From positions 1-64,000 of the forward strand of contig NZ_CP165734.1 in the NCBI RefSeq assembly GCF_041200145.1: 64,000 nucleotides of DNA, given 5' to 3'. The translations under genes were made by a program, and so were the position numbers. The notes beneath the pieces were generated by a model. It was given only the letters and a program-made list of their open reading frames with translations, ran no database searches and had not been told where the DNA came from. This DNA comes from Bradyrhizobium sp. LLZ17. GTDB lineage: Bacteria > Pseudomonadota > Alphaproteobacteria > Rhizobiales > Xanthobacteraceae. Of the stretch, positions 62,682 through 64,000 are shown one piece after another (position 1 is the stretch's first letter; every line of letters begins with the position of its first letter).

Positions 62682-63902
62682 ATGCAGTCTCAAGGCAAGA
62701 TCGTGGTCGCGAGCCAGCATTACCCGCCGGATCCGAGCACGACCGCCGCGATCATGGCCGAGATCGCCTGCCGCCTCGCCGCCGACCACGTGGTGGTGGT
62801 GCTGTCGGGCTCGCCCGGCGCGCTGCCGGTTGCGCAGACCGGTCCGGGCAAGCCGCGCGTCGTTGCGGTCAGGAACCGGATGGCGGAAAAGGCGGCACTG
62901 GTGCAACGCGGCCTGTCTGAACTGCTGTTCGTGCTGCGCACTTTCTTCGCGCTGATGCGGGAGCTTCGGCGAGGTGACGTCGTGCTCACCGTCACCGCGC
63001 CGTTCATGCTGCCTTACGCGATCGCGGCGGCGGCAAGGCTCAGGGGCGCGCGCTCGGCGCTGATCATGCACGATCTTTTTCCGGACGTGCTGGTGATGGC
63101 CGGGCTGCTGAAGCCCGGTTCGATCGTGGCGAGGACGATGCGCGCCGCCAACGGCCTGATGTTCCGTGCGCTCAACGCCGTCATCACCATCGGCCGCGAT
63201 GCCGAGCGGCCGCTGCTGAGCTATTCCGGCATGACGCGGAACAAGATCCGCTTCATCCCGAACTGGGCGACGCTCGTGCCGGCGCCGCGGCCGGTGACGC
63301 CGGACAATCCGTTCCGCAAGTCGCTCGCGGCCCGCTTCATTGTCGGCCTGTCCGGCAATCTCGGCTTCACCCATGATCCGGGGATCGTGTTCGAGGCGGC
63401 GCGCCTGCTCAAGGACGAGCCGGATATTCACTTCCTGCTCTCCGGCTGGGGCATCGGCTTCGAGCGGCTGAAGCAGTTGCAGGCGGCTTTGAGCCTGCCG
63501 AACGTTTCCTTCGTGGCGCGGGTCGAGGATTCCGAGCTCGAGCGGTTTCTCGCTGCCGCCAACCTCTGGATCATTCCGTACCGGAAGGACGTCGCGGGGG
63601 TGTCGGTGCCGAGCCGGTTCTATAATGTGCTGGCGGTCGGCCGTCCGGTCGTGCTGGTGTCCGAGCCGCAGGCCGAAGCCGCCTTGACAGTGGTCGAGAA
63701 CGGGCTCGGCTGGGTGGTGACGCCGGGCCGCGCCGATCAGCTCGCCGAGGCCATCCGTGCCGCGTCCCGCTCTGACGACACCGGCATTGCGGAGCGTGCC
63801 GTGAAGGCGGCATCGAAGTTCGATCGGGCCGTCGCGATGAACGCCTATGCCGCGCTGGCCGACGAACTGCTGCGCAACCCGGACCTCAGGGAGCAACGAT
63901 GA
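62682..63902 (+). CDS. glycosyltransferase family 4 protein (WbuB-like)
   Basis: This 406-residue GT-B protein starts IVVASQHYPPDPSTTAAIMAEIACRL (typical of WbuB-like L-fucosamine/hexosamine transferases). It continues with 'DVVLTVTAPFMLPYAIAAAARLRGARSALIMHDLFPDVLVMAGLL', 'FIPNWATLVP', 'LSGNLGFTHDPGIVFEAARLL' and 'WIIPYRKDVAGVSVPSRFYNVLAVGRPVV'. It begins two bp after the PglF-like stop and overlaps the following gene by four bases, forming a typical initiation module of O-antigen synthesis. Confidence 0.88.
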   Translation: MQSQGKIVVASQHYPPDPSTTAAIMAEIACRLAADHVVVVLSGSPGALPVAQTGPGKPRVVAVRNRMAEKAALVQRGLSELLFVLRTFFALMRELRRGDVVLTVTAPFMLPYAIAAAARLRGARSALIMHDLFPDVLVMAGLLKPGSIVARTMRAANGLMFRALNAVITIGRDAERPLLSYSGMTRNKIRFIPNWATLVPAPRPVTPDNPFRKSLAARFIVGLSGNLGFTHDPGIVFEAARLLKDEPDIHFLLSGWGIGFERLKQLQAALSLPNVSFVARVEDSELERFLAAANLWIIPYRKDVAGVSVPSRFYNVLAVGRPVVLVSEPQAEAALTVVENGLGWVVTPGRADQLAEAIRAASRSDDTGIAERAVKAASKFDRAVAMNAYAALADELLRNPDLREQR

Positions 63903-64000
63903 GCGAGAACAAGCCGGTCGTGCTGGTGACGGGAGCGAGCGGCTTTGTCGGCCGTCACGTCGTGCCCGCGCTGATGCGTGCGGGATGGTCGGTGCGCCGC
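63899..64000 (+). CDS. NAD-dependent sugar epimerase/dehydratase, 5' part
   Basis: Only the first 34 codons are inside the window: MSENKPVVLVTGASGFVGRH, the NAD-binding GxxGxxG of an extended SDR. The ATG overlaps the upstream glycosyltransferase stop (ATGA). In this context it is probably a UDP-sugar 4-epimerase or reductase that serves the initiating sugar; the rest lies outside. Confidence 0.75.
   Translation, partial: MSENKPVVLVTGASGFVGRHVVPALMRAGWSVRR

Overview
The window looks like chromosome from a Bradyrhizobium-type alphaproteobacterium. The reasons are the GC-rich coding with strong antisense open frames, an FNR/FixK box between microaerobic-type genes, two palindromic repeats that I recognise as common in bradyrhizobia, an IS66 element, several TRAP and tripartite (TctABC) uptake systems, and a large surface-sugar locus. 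This is inferred from gene content; no marker gene (rRNA, tRNA) is present.

Layout. (1) 1-2614 is a decayed segment: a cytochrome c, an FnrN-type and a second Crp/Fnr-type regulator, all broken by several indels, with an intact-looking FixK box between the first two. (2) 2625-7359 (minus strand) is a TRAP uptake operon: small ORF, GntR/FCD regulator, DctP, DctQ, DctM and a cyclase-family hydrolase; DctM and the cyclase share one open frame. (3) 7560-18177 is catabolic: an SDR dehydrogenase, a frameshifted ModA-like binding protein, a molybdopterin oxidoreductase with a one-base frameshift in its Fe-S motif, two enoyl-CoA hydratase-family enzymes, a GlcG/HbpS-like protein, a fused FAD/Fe-S dehydrogenase and a serine-glyoxylate-type aminotransferase. 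(4) 18321-21449 is a TctC-TctB-TctA transporter, followed by an outer-membrane beta-barrel gene with a clear terminator. (5) 22577-27778 holds a GT87-type membrane glycosyltransferase and a UDP-glucuronate decarboxylase-like gene, bounded by a partial 3' copy and an intact copy of a CaiB/BaiF CoA-transferase gene. (6) 28120-29841 encodes a secreted-type metalloprotease. A complete IS66 element with a perfect 8-bp target duplication lies at 29929-32823.

(7) 33009-59051 is a surface-glycan locus on the plus strand except for one acyltransferase. Its left part is rich in debris (Gfo/Idh remnant, twice-frameshifted GT-B-like gene, methyltransferase remnant, IS66 remnant) but has an intact acetyltransferase/aminotransferase pair, an ABC flippase-like exporter and a PhyH-type oxygenase. 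Its right part is compact and intact: two Gfo/Idh/MocA dehydrogenases, a GT-B-like protein, HisH-HisF-WbuX (set 1), a glycosyltransferase, WbuX-HisF-HisH (set 2), and then a nonulosonic acid pathway (CMP-transferase, NeuB/LegI, NeuC/LegG, PglD-like acetyltransferase, CBS-aminotransferase fusion). After an IS481-type transposase come a PglF-like 4,6-dehydratase, a glycosyltransferase and the start of an epimerase.

Working model. PglF, the CBS-aminotransferase and the PglD-like enzyme would make a UDP-2,4-diacetamido-trideoxyhexose. NeuC/LegG and NeuB/LegI would turn it into a legionaminic-type acid, which the cytidylyltransferase activates. Two separate WbuX-HisH-HisF sets would add acetamidino groups to this or other sugars of the polymer. 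The doubled amidination machinery with complementary loss of HisF catalytic aspartates, and the CBS-aminotransferase fusion, are the most interesting features. Many frameshifts sit at homopolymers, so some 'pseudogenes' could be assembly errors.
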